14,140 bases of DNA, taken from NCBI GenBank assembly GCA_030833685.1, contig JAURGS010000040.1, positions 1 to 14,140 on the forward strand, written 5' to 3'. This DNA comes from Rhodoferax sp. (GTDB lineage Bacteria; Pseudomonadota; Gammaproteobacteria; Burkholderiales; Burkholderiaceae_C). Below the pieces are notes generated by a model that did not search any database, had not been told where the DNA came from, and saw nothing but the letters and a program-made list of their open reading frames with translations. The position numbers and the translations under genes are program-made. Shown piece by piece: positions 1-6,257 of the stretch. How positions within the stretch are numbered: position 1 is the stretch's first letter; each line of letters starts with the position of its first letter.

Positions 1-81
1 CCCCACCTCAGGCTTGGCCAGCATCAACTGCGTGTGCAGCGCCAGAGCCCCCTATGCCCTGCCCCAACCCGTCCCAACACA
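1..81. other. Left-edge sequence, no gene supported
   Basis: These bases lie beyond the stop codon of the minus-strand oxidoreductase. On the minus strand a short open frame runs off the edge and could be the start of a further gene, but fewer than 20 codons are visible and no family can be recognised. No terminator-like hairpin with a T-tract is seen. Confidence 0.4.
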
Positions 82-1083
82 TCATTGCAGAGCCGCCTGC
101 GCCGCAATGTCCAAAGAGCGCAGGCGCAGCTCAGGATCGAAAACGTCACTCACCAAAACCAATTCATCGGCGTCGGTGGCTTGCACCAAGGCTTGCATGC
201 CCTCAGCGATCCTCGTCGGCCCGCCAACCAGGGCCACCGCCAAGAAGTCCGCGATCGCCTGCCGGTGAGGCTCTGGTAGCTTATCCATAAAACCGGGCAC
301 CGGCGGCGCAAGCGCCCGTCGCTCGCCAGTGAGGATACCCAGCACCCGTTGGTAAGTGCTGCTGGCCAGAAATTCAGCCTCTTCATCGCTGGGTGCTGCA
401 ATCAAAGGCACACCGATGGCCACATAGGGCTTGGCCAGTTGGGCACTGGGTTGAAACAGGTCTCGGTAAACCGCCAGCGCCTGCAACAGGTACCGGGGCG
501 CGAAATGCGAGGCAAAAGCAAAGGGCAAGCCCAGGCGCGCCGCCAGACGTGCCGAGAACAGGCTCGACCCCAGCAGCCAGATCGGCACCTGTGTGCCGCA
601 ACCAGGGTTAGCCACCAGCCGCTGACCAGGTTGCGCCGGCGCAAGCAAACCCTGCAACTCCATCACATCCCGCGGAAAATCATCCTCTTGCTCAACACGG
701 TCTCGTCTGAGCGCGCGCATGGTCAAGGGGTCGGTGCCCGGTGCTCGGCCCAAACCCAAATCAATTCGCCCCGGGTACAACTCGGCCAGCGTCCCGAACG
801 CCTCAGCCACCACCAAGGGTGCGTGGTTGGGCAGCATCACGCCGCCGGACCCCACCCGGATGGACTTGGTGGCACCAGCCAGATGCCCAACCAGAACCGA
901 GGTCGCCGAACACGCCAGGCCAGGCATATTGTGGTGCTCGGCAAGCCAATAACGCTTAAAACCCAGCGTCTCGGCATGTTGCGCCGTTCGCGTTGCGATG
1001 GCAAGCGCTTGCGCGACTGTTCCACCTTGGCGAATAGCGACCAGGTCCAGCATGGACAGTTGAATCGGCTTGGCTTGTGTCAT
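82..1083 (-). CDS. LLM-class flavin-dependent oxidoreductase (luciferase-like monooxygenase, MsnO8/YhbW type)
   Basis: The predicted 333-residue cytosolic protein belongs to the bacterial luciferase-like family, whose members use reduced flavin (FMNH2, or F420 in other lineages) to oxidise small organic substrates. The actual substrate here cannot be read from sequence. The TIM-barrel N-terminus is typical: SMLDLVAIRQG at residues 10-20, the AEHHNMPG motif at 48-55, RVGSGGVMLPNHAP at 76-89, and YPGRIDLGLGRAPGTD at 103-118. Length is normal for the subgroup. I start at the ATG at 1083, because the family begins close to the SMLDL strand; a GTG 36 bases upstream would add an unconserved tail. 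The Shine-Dalgarno sequence is weak. The gene is divergent from an HxlR-type regulator, which suggests local control of the enzyme, perhaps in response to a toxic electrophile or xenobiotic (inference). Confidence 0.9.
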   Translation of the reverse strand: MTQAKPIQLSMLDLVAIRQGGTVAQALAIATRTAQHAETLGFKRYWLAEHHNMPGLACSATSVLVGHLAGATKSIRVGSGGVMLPNHAPLVVAEAFGTLAELYPGRIDLGLGRAPGTDPLTMRALRRDRVEQEDDFPRDVMELQGLLAPAQPGQRLVANPGCGTQVPIWLLGSSLFSARLAARLGLPFAFASHFAPRYLLQALAVYRDLFQPSAQLAKPYVAIGVPLIAAPSDEEAEFLASSTYQRVLGILTGERRALAPPVPGFMDKLPEPHRQAIADFLAVALVGGPTRIAEGMQALVQATDADELVLVSDVFDPELRLRSLDIAAQAALQ

Positions 1084-1124
1084 GGGTGTGCATTTTGCCT
1101 GCTGCCAACACAGGCCCACGAAGA

Positions 1125-1175
1125 CAGCACCTTAAAAAGTACTGGTGTATAGTGGCCGCAAAACAAGATGGTCAG
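1125..1175. promoter_or_regulatory. Candidate divergent promoter and HxlR operator
   Basis: The 149-base spacer between the divergent genes contains TACT-N7-AGTG (1140-1154). This is one mismatch from the TACT-N7-AGTA dyad reported for the HxlR-family repressors YodB/CatR of Bacillus. The same bases include, on the minus strand, a TATACA -10-like hexamer (1146-1151) with CTGACC (1170-1175) 18 bases upstream. On the plus strand they include a TATAGT hexamer (1148-1153) with no clear -35. A regulator bound here would block the oxidoreductase promoter and probably its own. The motif matches were made by eye, and the assignment is inference. Confidence 0.4.
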
Positions 1176-1232
1176 ACCGCCGGCGCCTGCAGCCCTCGGC
1201 CAGAATCATTCAACTGAGGAGAGACCCCTTCA

Positions 1233-1550
1233 ATGAGAGCCAAGGAGCAAGCGGCGATGCGTCAGCTGCTCGGCCTGCTCGAGGCGCGCTATGCGATGCG
1301 CGTTTTGTGGGCCTTGCGCGATGGTCATCCGCAAACCTTTCGCCTGCTGCAAGACAGCGTCGGCGGCATCACACCAAACACGCTCAACACGCGGATTAAA
1401 GACCTGCGAGGGGCCGGCCTGCTCGACCATGGCAAGGTGGGTTACCGCGTCACACCTGCTGGTGTGGACCTTATTAAACGCCTGGGTGAACTGCAGGGCT
1501 TCGCCGACAAATGGGCCACCCCTGTGCGTAAAGGCGCGGCCCAAGCGTGA
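1233..1550 (+). CDS. HxlR/MarR-like winged-helix transcriptional regulator
   Basis: This 105-residue protein is almost entirely one winged helix-turn-helix domain. Family landmarks are ARYAMRVLWALRDG (helix 1, residues 18-31), the recognition region GGITPNTLNTRIKDL (44-58), then GLLDHGKVGYRVTPAG (62-77) as the wing. HxlR proteins are small dimeric DNA-binding repressors or activators, often next to the oxidoreductase they control. A good Shine-Dalgarno (GAGGAGAG, 1216-1223) lies 9 bases before the ATG. Unlike many HxlR proteins that sense thiol-reactive compounds, this one has no cysteine at all, so its signal must be sensed in another way. Its likely target is the divergent flavin oxidoreductase and itself. 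Family assignment is firm at the winged-helix level and good at the HxlR level. Confidence 0.85.
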   Translation: MRAKEQAAMRQLLGLLEARYAMRVLWALRDGHPQTFRLLQDSVGGITPNTLNTRIKDLRGAGLLDHGKVGYRVTPAGVDLIKRLGELQGFADKWATPVRKGAAQA

Positions 1551-1610
1551 ACAACACTCTGGTTTTGACTTAGTGGAAAATACCGCTTTTTTCTGACCAG
1601 GTAGATACCT

Positions 1611-1964
1611 ATGAGTGAAGCGCCAAGCGACAAGCTGGAAATCGAAGACAAGGTCCACGGTAGCGGCGATGTCGCCCAAAGCGGACAACGCGTTACCGTT
1701 CACTACACCGGATGGCTTTACGAGCAAGGCACTCAGGGGAAAAAGTTTGACTCCAGCCTGGACCGCCGTGATCCGTTCGTTTTCCAGCTTGGTGCTGGCA
1801 TGGTGATTCGCGGCTGGGACGAAGGCGTCGCCGGGATGCGCGTGGGTGGCAAGCGAACCCTCATCATCCCGCCACACATGGGCTACGGCGCCCGTGGCGC
1901 CGGCGGCGTTATCCCGCCAAACGCCACGCTGAAATTCGAAGTCGAGTTGCTCGCCCTCGCCTGA
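1611..1964 (+). CDS. FKBP-type peptidyl-prolyl cis-trans isomerase, cytosolic
   Basis: The 117-residue single-domain FKBP catalyses cis-trans isomerisation of Xaa-Pro bonds during folding. The whole protein is the FKBP core: VTVHYTGWL (residues 28-36, with Tyr32), KKFDSS (44-49, Phe46 and Asp47), PFVFQLGAGMVIRGWDEGVAGM (55-76, with Val65-Ile66 and Trp69 lining the pocket), GYGARGAGGVIPPN (91-104, Tyr92) and LKFEVELL (107-114). The conserved active-site aromatics are all present, so activity is expected. There is no signal peptide, so the protein should be cytosolic. It lacks the N-terminal dimerisation domain of FkpA/Mip and the IF insert of SlyD. A partial Shine-Dalgarno (CCAGG, 1597-1601) precedes the ATG. 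It lies upstream of the grpE-dnaK-dnaJ block but is separated by 164 bases and a new promoter, so it is a folding-related neighbour rather than a proven operon member. Confidence 0.95.
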   Translation: MSEAPSDKLEIEDKVHGSGDVAQSGQRVTVHYTGWLYEQGTQGKKFDSSLDRRDPFVFQLGAGMVIRGWDEGVAGMRVGGKRTLIIPPHMGYGARGAGGVIPPNATLKFEVELLALA

Positions 1965-2004
1965 GGACGGCAACCCAGCGCAAAACCGGGCGCCGGCCAT
2001 CACC

Positions 2005-2031
2005 TTGGGTCCTGGCCCAACGCCCCGGGGC
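2005..2031 (+). terminator. Terminator-like hairpins after the FKBP gene
   Basis: TTGGG (2005-2009) pairs with CCCAA (2016-2020) around a short loop, and a perfect 10-base palindrome GCCCCGGGGC (2022-2031) follows, then TTCTCTC. There is no true T-run. It could slow or end transcription from the FKBP gene ahead of the grpE promoter, but it is not a classic intrinsic terminator. Confidence 0.25.
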
Positions 2032-2064
2032 TTCTCTCGCCCGCCCCACAAGGCAGATTCGACG

Positions 2065-2094
2065 CCCTTGAATTGTCAGGCTTCGCCCCCAGTT
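2065..2094 (+). promoter_or_regulatory. Sigma-32 heat-shock promoter for grpE
   Basis: The -35 element CTTGAA (2067-2072, within CCCTTGAA) and a -10 element CCCCAGTT (2087-2094) are separated by 14 bases. This matches the RpoH consensus CTTGAA-N13-15-CCCCATnT with one mismatch in the -10 core. Transcription would start near 2100, giving a leader of about 30 bases before the grpE ATG at 2129. No CIRCE inverted repeat (TTAGCACTC/GAGTGCTAA) is present, so HrcA control at this promoter is not indicated. Confidence 0.75.
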
Positions 2095-2128
2095 AATAGC
2101 TGTTTGATCCTACGCACAGACGAAAGAC

Positions 2129-2686
2129 ATGTCTTCAACCGAACCCACAACACCCCCAAGCCAGGAACCCACTGCACCAGCGCCAGCGGACGCTGTCAAC
2201 CCCGAGCAACAAGTGGTCGATGATTTAGCCCAGTGCCAGGCCACGTTGGCGGAGCTGCAAGCCAAAAATGCCGACCTGGCCGACCAGTTTCTGCGCGCCA
2301 AGGCTGATGCCGAAAACGCGCGACGTCGCGCAGAAGACGAGATCGCCAAGTCCCGAAAATTCGCGCTCGAAGGCTTCGCCGAGAGCCTGCTGCCCGTTTT
2401 AGACAGCCTTGAAGCAGGGCTTGCGGCACAGCAGGCAACCCTGGAGCAGATTCAGGAAGGCGCTCAGGCCACTCTGCGCCAACTAACCAGCGCCCTGGAG
2501 CGCAACAAAGTGGTAGCGGTCAACCCACAAGCTGGCGACAAATTCGACCCGCACAGCCATCAGGCCATCAGCATGGTGCCCAGCGAACAGGACGCCAACA
2601 CCGTGGTCAGCGTGCTGCAAAAAGGCTACACCATGGCAGAGCGTGTATTGCGCCCCGCTTTGGTAACGGTTTCTGCCCCCAAATAA
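2129..2686 (+). CDS. grpE: Nucleotide exchange factor GrpE
   Basis: GrpE releases ADP from DnaK and so resets the chaperone cycle; it also acts as a thermosensor in the cytosol. The 185-residue protein has a disordered Pro/Thr/Ala-rich N-terminus (about residues 1-25). A long coiled-coil helix follows, carrying the conserved QFLRAKADAENARRRAEDE (54-72) and FAESLLPVLDSLE (83-95) segments. The C-terminal beta-wing contains DPHSHQAISMVP (140-151) and VLQKGYTMAERVLRPALVTV (163-182), the DnaK-contacting part. Length is normal. The ATG at 2129 has only a weak purine stretch (GAAAG) close upstream, so translation may be inefficient, consistent with GrpE being needed in smaller amounts than DnaK. The sigma-32 promoter just upstream indicates heat-shock induction. 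dnaK follows after 119 bases, with a promoter of its own. Confidence 0.97.
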   Translation: MSSTEPTTPPSQEPTAPAPADAVNPEQQVVDDLAQCQATLAELQAKNADLADQFLRAKADAENARRRAEDEIAKSRKFALEGFAESLLPVLDSLEAGLAAQQATLEQIQEGAQATLRQLTSALERNKVVAVNPQAGDKFDPHSHQAISMVPSEQDANTVVSVLQKGYTMAERVLRPALVTVSAPK

Positions 2687-2695
2687 TCAAATCAA

Positions 2696-2726
2696 GCGCT
2701 TGAAATTGGCCTGGACGGCCTCAAAT
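2696..2726 (+). promoter_or_regulatory. Sigma-32 heat-shock promoter for dnaK
   Basis: GCGCTTGAAA (2696-2705) is an excellent RpoH -35 match. Fourteen bases after the CTTGAA core lies CCTCAAAT (2719-2726), a moderate match to CCCCATnT. The predicted start, near 2733, gives a leader of about 70 bases before the dnaK ATG. Together with the grpE promoter, this implies that dnaK can be made independently of, and in excess over, grpE. Confidence 0.65.
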
Positions 2727-2753
2727 GGTCCACAACCGGACTTGAAGCAGTGG

Positions 2754-2770
2754 CGCCAGGCGCCCTGGCG
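2754..2770 (+). promoter_or_regulatory. GC-rich hairpin in the dnaK leader
   Basis: CGCCAGG (2754-2760) and CCTGGCG (2764-2770) form a perfect 7-bp stem around a CGC loop. It lies in the predicted dnaK 5' leader, 35 bases before the start codon and clear of the Shine-Dalgarno (AAGGAA, 2795-2800). It could stabilise the dnaK mRNA 5' end or slow readthrough from grpE. No T-tract follows, so it is not a standard terminator. Confidence 0.4.
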
Positions 2771-2805
2771 GGTCACGAAACCCAATCAACATTGAAGGAA
2801 ACATC

Positions 2806-4734
2806 ATGGGACGAATCATCGGTATCGACCTGGGCACCACCAACAGCTGCGTGTCGATCATGGAGGGACAGAGCGCCAAGGTCATCGAAAACGCTGAAGG
2901 CGCGCGCACGACGCCCTCGATCGTGGCCTACCAGGAAGACGGCGAGGTGCTGGTGGGTGCATCGGCCAAACGCCAGGCCGTGACCAACCCCAAAAACACG
3001 CTGTACGCCGTCAAACGCCTGATCGGCCGCAAATTCACCGAAAAAGAGGTGCAAAAAGACATCGATCTGATGCCCTACTCCATCGTCGCTGCCGACAACG
3101 GGGACGCCTGGGTGGAAGTGCGCGGCAAAAAGATCTCCGCTCAGCAGGTCAGTGCAGACATTCTTCGCAAAATGAAGAAAACCGCTGAAGATTATTTGGG
3201 CGAAACCGTCACCGAGGCGGTCATCACGGTGCCTGCCTATTTCAACGACTCGCAGCGTCAAGCCACCAAAGACGCCGGGCGCATCGCCGGCTTGGAAGTC
3301 AAGCGCATCATCAACGAGCCCACGGCTGCTGCGCTGGCCTTTGGCCTGGACAAGACAGAAAAAGGCGACCGCAAAATTGCCGTGTACGACCTGGGCGGTG
3401 GCACATTTGACGTCTCCATCATCGAAATTGCTGACGTGGATGGTGAGAAACAGTTTGAGGTTCTGTCCACCAACGGCGACACCTTTTTGGGTGGCGAGGA
3501 CTTTGACCAGCGCATCATCGACTTCATCATTGCCGAGTTCAAGAAAGAACAAGGCGTTGATTTGTCCAAGGATGTTTTGGCCCTGCAGCGCCTGAAAGAA
3601 GCGGCTGAAAAGGCCAAGATTGAACTCTCCAGCAGCGCACAGACCGATATCAACCTGCCTTACGTGACTGCTGACGCAACAGGCCCCAAGCACCTGAACA
3701 TCAAACTTACCCGCTCCAAGCTGGAATCGCTTGTGGAGGAGTTGATCGAGCGCACGATCGCACCCTGCCGCACGGCCTTGAAAGACGCCGGCGTGAGCGT
3801 TGGCGATATCAACGACGTGATTCTGGTTGGCGGCATGACGCGCATGCCCAAAGTGCAGGAGAAGGTCAAGGCCTTGTTCGGCAAGGAGCCACGCAAAGAC
3901 GTCAACCCGGATGAAGCGGTCGCCGTTGGTGCCGCGATTCAGGGGCAGGTTCTTGCTGGGGACCGCTCGGACGTTCTGTTGCTGGACGTCACCCCGCTGT
4001 CACTGGGCATTGAAACTTTGGGTGGCGTGATGACCAAAATGATCAATAAGAACACCACCATCCCGACCAAGTTTGCGCAGTCGTTCTCAACGGCCGACGA
4101 CAACCAGCCCGCGGTGACCATCAAGGTTTATCAGGGTGAGCGTGAGATCGCGACTGGCAATAAGTTGCTGGGTGAGTTCAATTTGGAGGGCATTCCTCCG
4201 GCAGCACGTGGCGTGCCGCAAATTGAGGTGTCTTTTGACATTGATGCCAACGGCATTTTGCATGTCGGCGCGAAAGATAAAGGCACGGGCAAAGAGAACA
4301 AGATCACGATCAAAGCCAACACCGGCCTGTCCGAGGCTGAAATTCAGCAGATGGTCAAAGACGCGGAGCTCAACGCCGCAGAGGACAAGAAAAAGCTCGA
4401 ATTGGTCCAGGCCCGTAACCAGGCTGAAGCCAGTATTCACAGCGTCAAGAAGAGCCTGACCGAATACGGCGACAAGATTGAGGCCGCCGAGAAAGAGGCC
4501 ATTGAGAGCGCTGTCAAGGACCTGGAGGCGGTTCTCAAAGATGGCGACAAAGCTGCGATTGAGTCAAAGACCGAGGCGTTGATGTCGGCCAGCCAAAAAC
4601 TGGGCGAGAAGATGTATGCAGAAATGCAGGCTAAGCAATCCGCTGAGGCTGGTGCAAGCGCTGGCCCAGAGCAGACTGCTGCGGCCGATGACAACGTGGT
4701 CGACGCCGAAGTGAAAGAAGTGAAAAAGCCCTAA
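2806..4734 (+). CDS. dnaK: Molecular chaperone DnaK (Hsp70)
   Basis: Hsp70 binds exposed hydrophobic segments of client proteins in an ATP-controlled cycle with DnaJ and GrpE. At 642 residues it is full length. The actin-like ATPase domain shows GIDLGTTNSC (residues 5-14), VPAYFNDSQRQATKDAG, NEPTAAALAFG and YDLGGGTFDVSI. The conserved interdomain linker is DVLLLDV at 389-395, followed by TPLSLGIETLGGVMTKMI at the start of the substrate-binding beta-sandwich and then the helical lid. The C-terminus is acidic with Lys-rich ends (VVDAEVKEVKKP), like the tail of proteobacterial DnaK. A strong Shine-Dalgarno (AAGGAA) lies 5 bases before the ATG, in contrast to grpE and dnaJ. The gene has its own sigma-32 promoter and is followed 102 bases later by dnaJ. 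No missing catalytic residue was noticed. Confidence 0.99.
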   Translation: MGRIIGIDLGTTNSCVSIMEGQSAKVIENAEGARTTPSIVAYQEDGEVLVGASAKRQAVTNPKNTLYAVKRLIGRKFTEKEVQKDIDLMPYSIVAADNGDAWVEVRGKKISAQQVSADILRKMKKTAEDYLGETVTEAVITVPAYFNDSQRQATKDAGRIAGLEVKRIINEPTAAALAFGLDKTEKGDRKIAVYDLGGGTFDVSIIEIADVDGEKQFEVLSTNGDTFLGGEDFDQRIIDFIIAEFKKEQGVDLSKDVLALQRLKEAAEKAKIELSSSAQTDINLPYVTADATGPKHLNIKLTRSKLESLVEELIERTIAPCRTALKDAGVSVGDINDVILVGGMTRMPKVQEKVKALFGKEPRKDVNPDEAVAVGAAIQGQVLAGDRSDVLLLDVTPLSLGIETLGGVMTKMINKNTTIPTKFAQSFSTADDNQPAVTIKVYQGEREIATGNKLLGEFNLEGIPPAARGVPQIEVSFDIDANGILHVGAKDKGTGKENKITIKANTGLSEAEIQQMVKDAELNAAEDKKKLELVQARNQAEASIHSVKKSLTEYGDKIEAAEKEAIESAVKDLEAVLKDGDKAAIESKTEALMSASQKLGEKMYAEMQAKQSAEAGASAGPEQTAAADDNVVDAEVKEVKKP

Positions 4735-4770
4735 ACGCGGCACCTGACTTGATATTTCTAACCGCACAGC

Positions 4771-4807
4771 CGCCGCGTTGGACACCCCCGGGTGCATCGA
4801 CGCGGCG
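4771..4807 (+). promoter_or_regulatory. Nested stem-loop in the dnaK-dnaJ spacer
   Basis: CGCCGCGT (4771-4778) pairs perfectly with ACGCGGCG (4800-4807). Inside, CACC (4783-4786) can pair with GGTG (4791-4794) around a CCCG loop. TTTGT follows. This strong structure between dnaK and dnaJ could act as a partial terminator or mRNA-processing/stability element that makes dnaK more abundant than dnaJ. The T-run is too short for an efficient intrinsic terminator, and the function is inferred. Confidence 0.5.
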
Positions 4808-4814
4808 TTTGTAC

Positions 4815-4832
4815 TGAAACACATTGGTTTCA
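4815..4832 (+). promoter_or_regulatory. Hairpin immediately upstream of the dnaJ start
   Basis: TGAAAC (4815-4820) and GTTTCA (4827-4832) form a perfect 6-bp A/T-rich stem with a 6-base loop, ending 4 bases before the dnaJ ATG. No Shine-Dalgarno sequence is visible here, so the ribosome must bind on or beside this weak hairpin. Temperature-dependent opening is possible but unproven. Confidence 0.35.
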
Positions 4833-4836
4833 CAAC

Positions 4837-5961
4837 ATGTCCAAACGTGATTACTACGAGGTTTTGGGAGTACCCAAAAACGCCTCGGACGACGAGATCA
4901 AAAAAGCCTATCGCAAGCTGGCGATGAAGCACCACCCTGACCGCAATCAGGGCGATGCCACCAAGGCCGCTGAAGAGAAGTTCAAAGAAGCCAAAGAGGC
5001 TTACGAGATCCTGTCAGACGGACAAAAACGCGCTGCCTACGACCAGCACGGCTTCGCCGGGGTCGATCCGAATATGCGCGGTCCTGGCGCTGAAGCCTAC
5101 GGCGGCTTTGCCGAGGCCTTTGGCGACATTTTTGGCGACATGTTTGGACAGTCACGCGGACGCGGTGGCAAACAGGTTTACCGGGGTAGCGACCTGAGCT
5201 ATGCCATGGAGATCACGCTGGAAGAAGCCGCTACTGGCAAAGATGCGCAAATACGCATTCCCAGCTGGGAAGCGTGTGGCATTTGTCACGGCAGCGGCGC
5301 CAAGCCCGGCACTCAAATTAAATCCTGCCAGACCTGCGGCGGCGCCGGCGCAGTTCAAATGCGCCAGGGGTTTTTCAGCGTTCAGCAGACTTGTCCCACC
5401 TGCCGTGGTGCCGGAAAGGTCGTCTCTGACCCTTGCACGGCCTGTCACGGCCAGGGGAAAACCAAAAAACAGAAAACGCTGGAAGTGAAGATTCCCGCAG
5501 GCATCGACGGCGGAATGCGTATTCGCAGCGCGGGCAACGGCGAGCCTGGCACCAACGGCGGCCCGCCCGGTGACCTGTACATCGAAATCCGACTCAAAAA
5601 GCACGATATCTTTGAGCGCGATGGGGATGACCTGCATTGCTCGGTCCCGATCAGCATGGTCACAGCAGCGCTAGGTGGCGAAATTGAAGTTCCCACCCTG
5701 GCTGGCAAGGCCGCGATCGACATCCCGGAGGGCACACAGACCGGCAAACAGTTCCGTCTGCGCGGCAAAGGTATTCGCGGTGTGCGATCCAACTACCCGG
5801 GTGATCTTTACTGCCATATCGTGCTCGAGACCCCTGTCAAGCTAACAGATCACCAACGCAAGCTCCTGCGTGATCTGGAAGAGTCCTTGCAAAGCGGCGG
5901 CGGAAAACATTCTCCGGTTGGGGAGAGCTGGACCGACAGGCTAAAGAACCTGTTCAACTGA
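4837..5961 (+). CDS. dnaJ: Chaperone protein DnaJ (type I Hsp40)
   Basis: DnaJ delivers unfolded clients to DnaK and stimulates its ATPase. The 374-residue protein has the full type I layout. The J-domain (residues 1-70) carries the HPD motif at 33-35. A Gly/Phe-rich region (about 72-110) follows. The zinc-binding domain has four CxxC pairs, at Cys147/150, 164/167, 186/189 and 200/203. The C-terminal substrate-binding beta domains run from about 210 to 345. The start at the ATG at 4837 gives MSKRDYYEVLG, the standard DnaJ N-terminus; an upstream GTG at 4792 would add 15 unconserved residues. No good Shine-Dalgarno is seen, and a small hairpin sits just before the start. It probably lies in a transcript with dnaK, with possible attenuation at the hairpin in the spacer. 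Confidence 0.98.
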   Translation: MSKRDYYEVLGVPKNASDDEIKKAYRKLAMKHHPDRNQGDATKAAEEKFKEAKEAYEILSDGQKRAAYDQHGFAGVDPNMRGPGAEAYGGFAEAFGDIFGDMFGQSRGRGGKQVYRGSDLSYAMEITLEEAATGKDAQIRIPSWEACGICHGSGAKPGTQIKSCQTCGGAGAVQMRQGFFSVQQTCPTCRGAGKVVSDPCTACHGQGKTKKQKTLEVKIPAGIDGGMRIRSAGNGEPGTNGGPPGDLYIEIRLKKHDIFERDGDDLHCSVPISMVTAALGGEIEVPTLAGKAAIDIPEGTQTGKQFRLRGKGIRGVRSNYPGDLYCHIVLETPVKLTDHQRKLLRDLEESLQSGGGKHSPVGESWTDRLKNLFN

Positions 5962-6257
5962 TGCGCTAGCGCTTTGCAGCGCGGCGAGGGCTTGCACACC
6001 AAACCACCTGCATCAGACGGCTATACCAAGTGGCGAACCCTGCGCGCTCGGCTGGCGATCGCCTATTTCGCCTCGCACCTCGTCTCGCGTTCTGTGCCGC
6101 CAGACCACCTGGCTCCCTTAGCCTCAATTTTTGTTTTCGGTTCGCCATATTCATTGCTGATGTGGTCAAATGGGCCACCTCGCTCAGGGTCGTTCGCGCA
6201 ACTGCTGTCTCGGACGGATAAACCCGGGCATGGTAAAAATTAATTGGGGATTTTCTG
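5962..6257. other. Non-coding gap after dnaJ
   Basis: This 296-base gap has no convincing gene. Directly after the dnaJ stop, GCGCT (5963-5967) can pair with AGCGC (5978-5982), and GCGCTAGCGC (5963-5972) is itself a palindrome; neither is followed by a T-run. A T-rich stretch with AATTTTTGTTTT lies at 6126-6137, preceded only by a 4-bp GGCT/AGCC stem, so a terminator is doubtful. The right part must contain the promoter of the signalling operon, but no clear -35/-10 pair could be chosen. GGGGA (6246-6250) is the Shine-Dalgarno for the next gene. Confidence 0.45.

Noticed and set aside
1..81. Start of another minus-strand gene at the left edge
   Set aside because: Fewer than 20 codons are visible, and neither a start nor a family can be supported.
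349..1152. Plus-strand open frame (267 codons) opposite the flavin oxidoreductase
   Set aside because: The minus-strand protein is clearly real, and this frame is basic, low in structure and without known motifs.
1230..2051. Minus-strand open frame (273 codons) opposite the HxlR and FKBP genes
   Set aside because: It spans two confidently identified plus-strand genes and shows no family motif.
2741..2768. Second CTTGAA in the dnaK leader as another sigma-32 promoter
   Set aside because: The sequence at -10 distance (CGCCCTGG) is a poor match and is better explained as part of the 7-bp hairpin.
2773..3693. Long minus-strand open frame (306 codons) opposite dnaK
   Set aside because: It lies entirely within a certain dnaK, has no recognisable domain, and is the usual mirror of biased GC-rich codons.
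4748..4775. CTTGAT upstream of dnaJ as a sigma-32 -35 box
   Set aside because: No C-rich -10 element is found at a suitable distance.
4792..4836. Longer dnaJ start at GTG 4792
   Set aside because: The added 15 residues are not part of known DnaJ N-termini and lie on the spacer hairpin; MSKRDYYEVLG at 4837 is standard.
6111..6137. Intrinsic terminator after dnaJ (GGCT/AGCC stem followed by a T-rich stretch)
   Set aside because: The stem is only 4 bp and the T-rich run is separated from it, so it is too weak to call.
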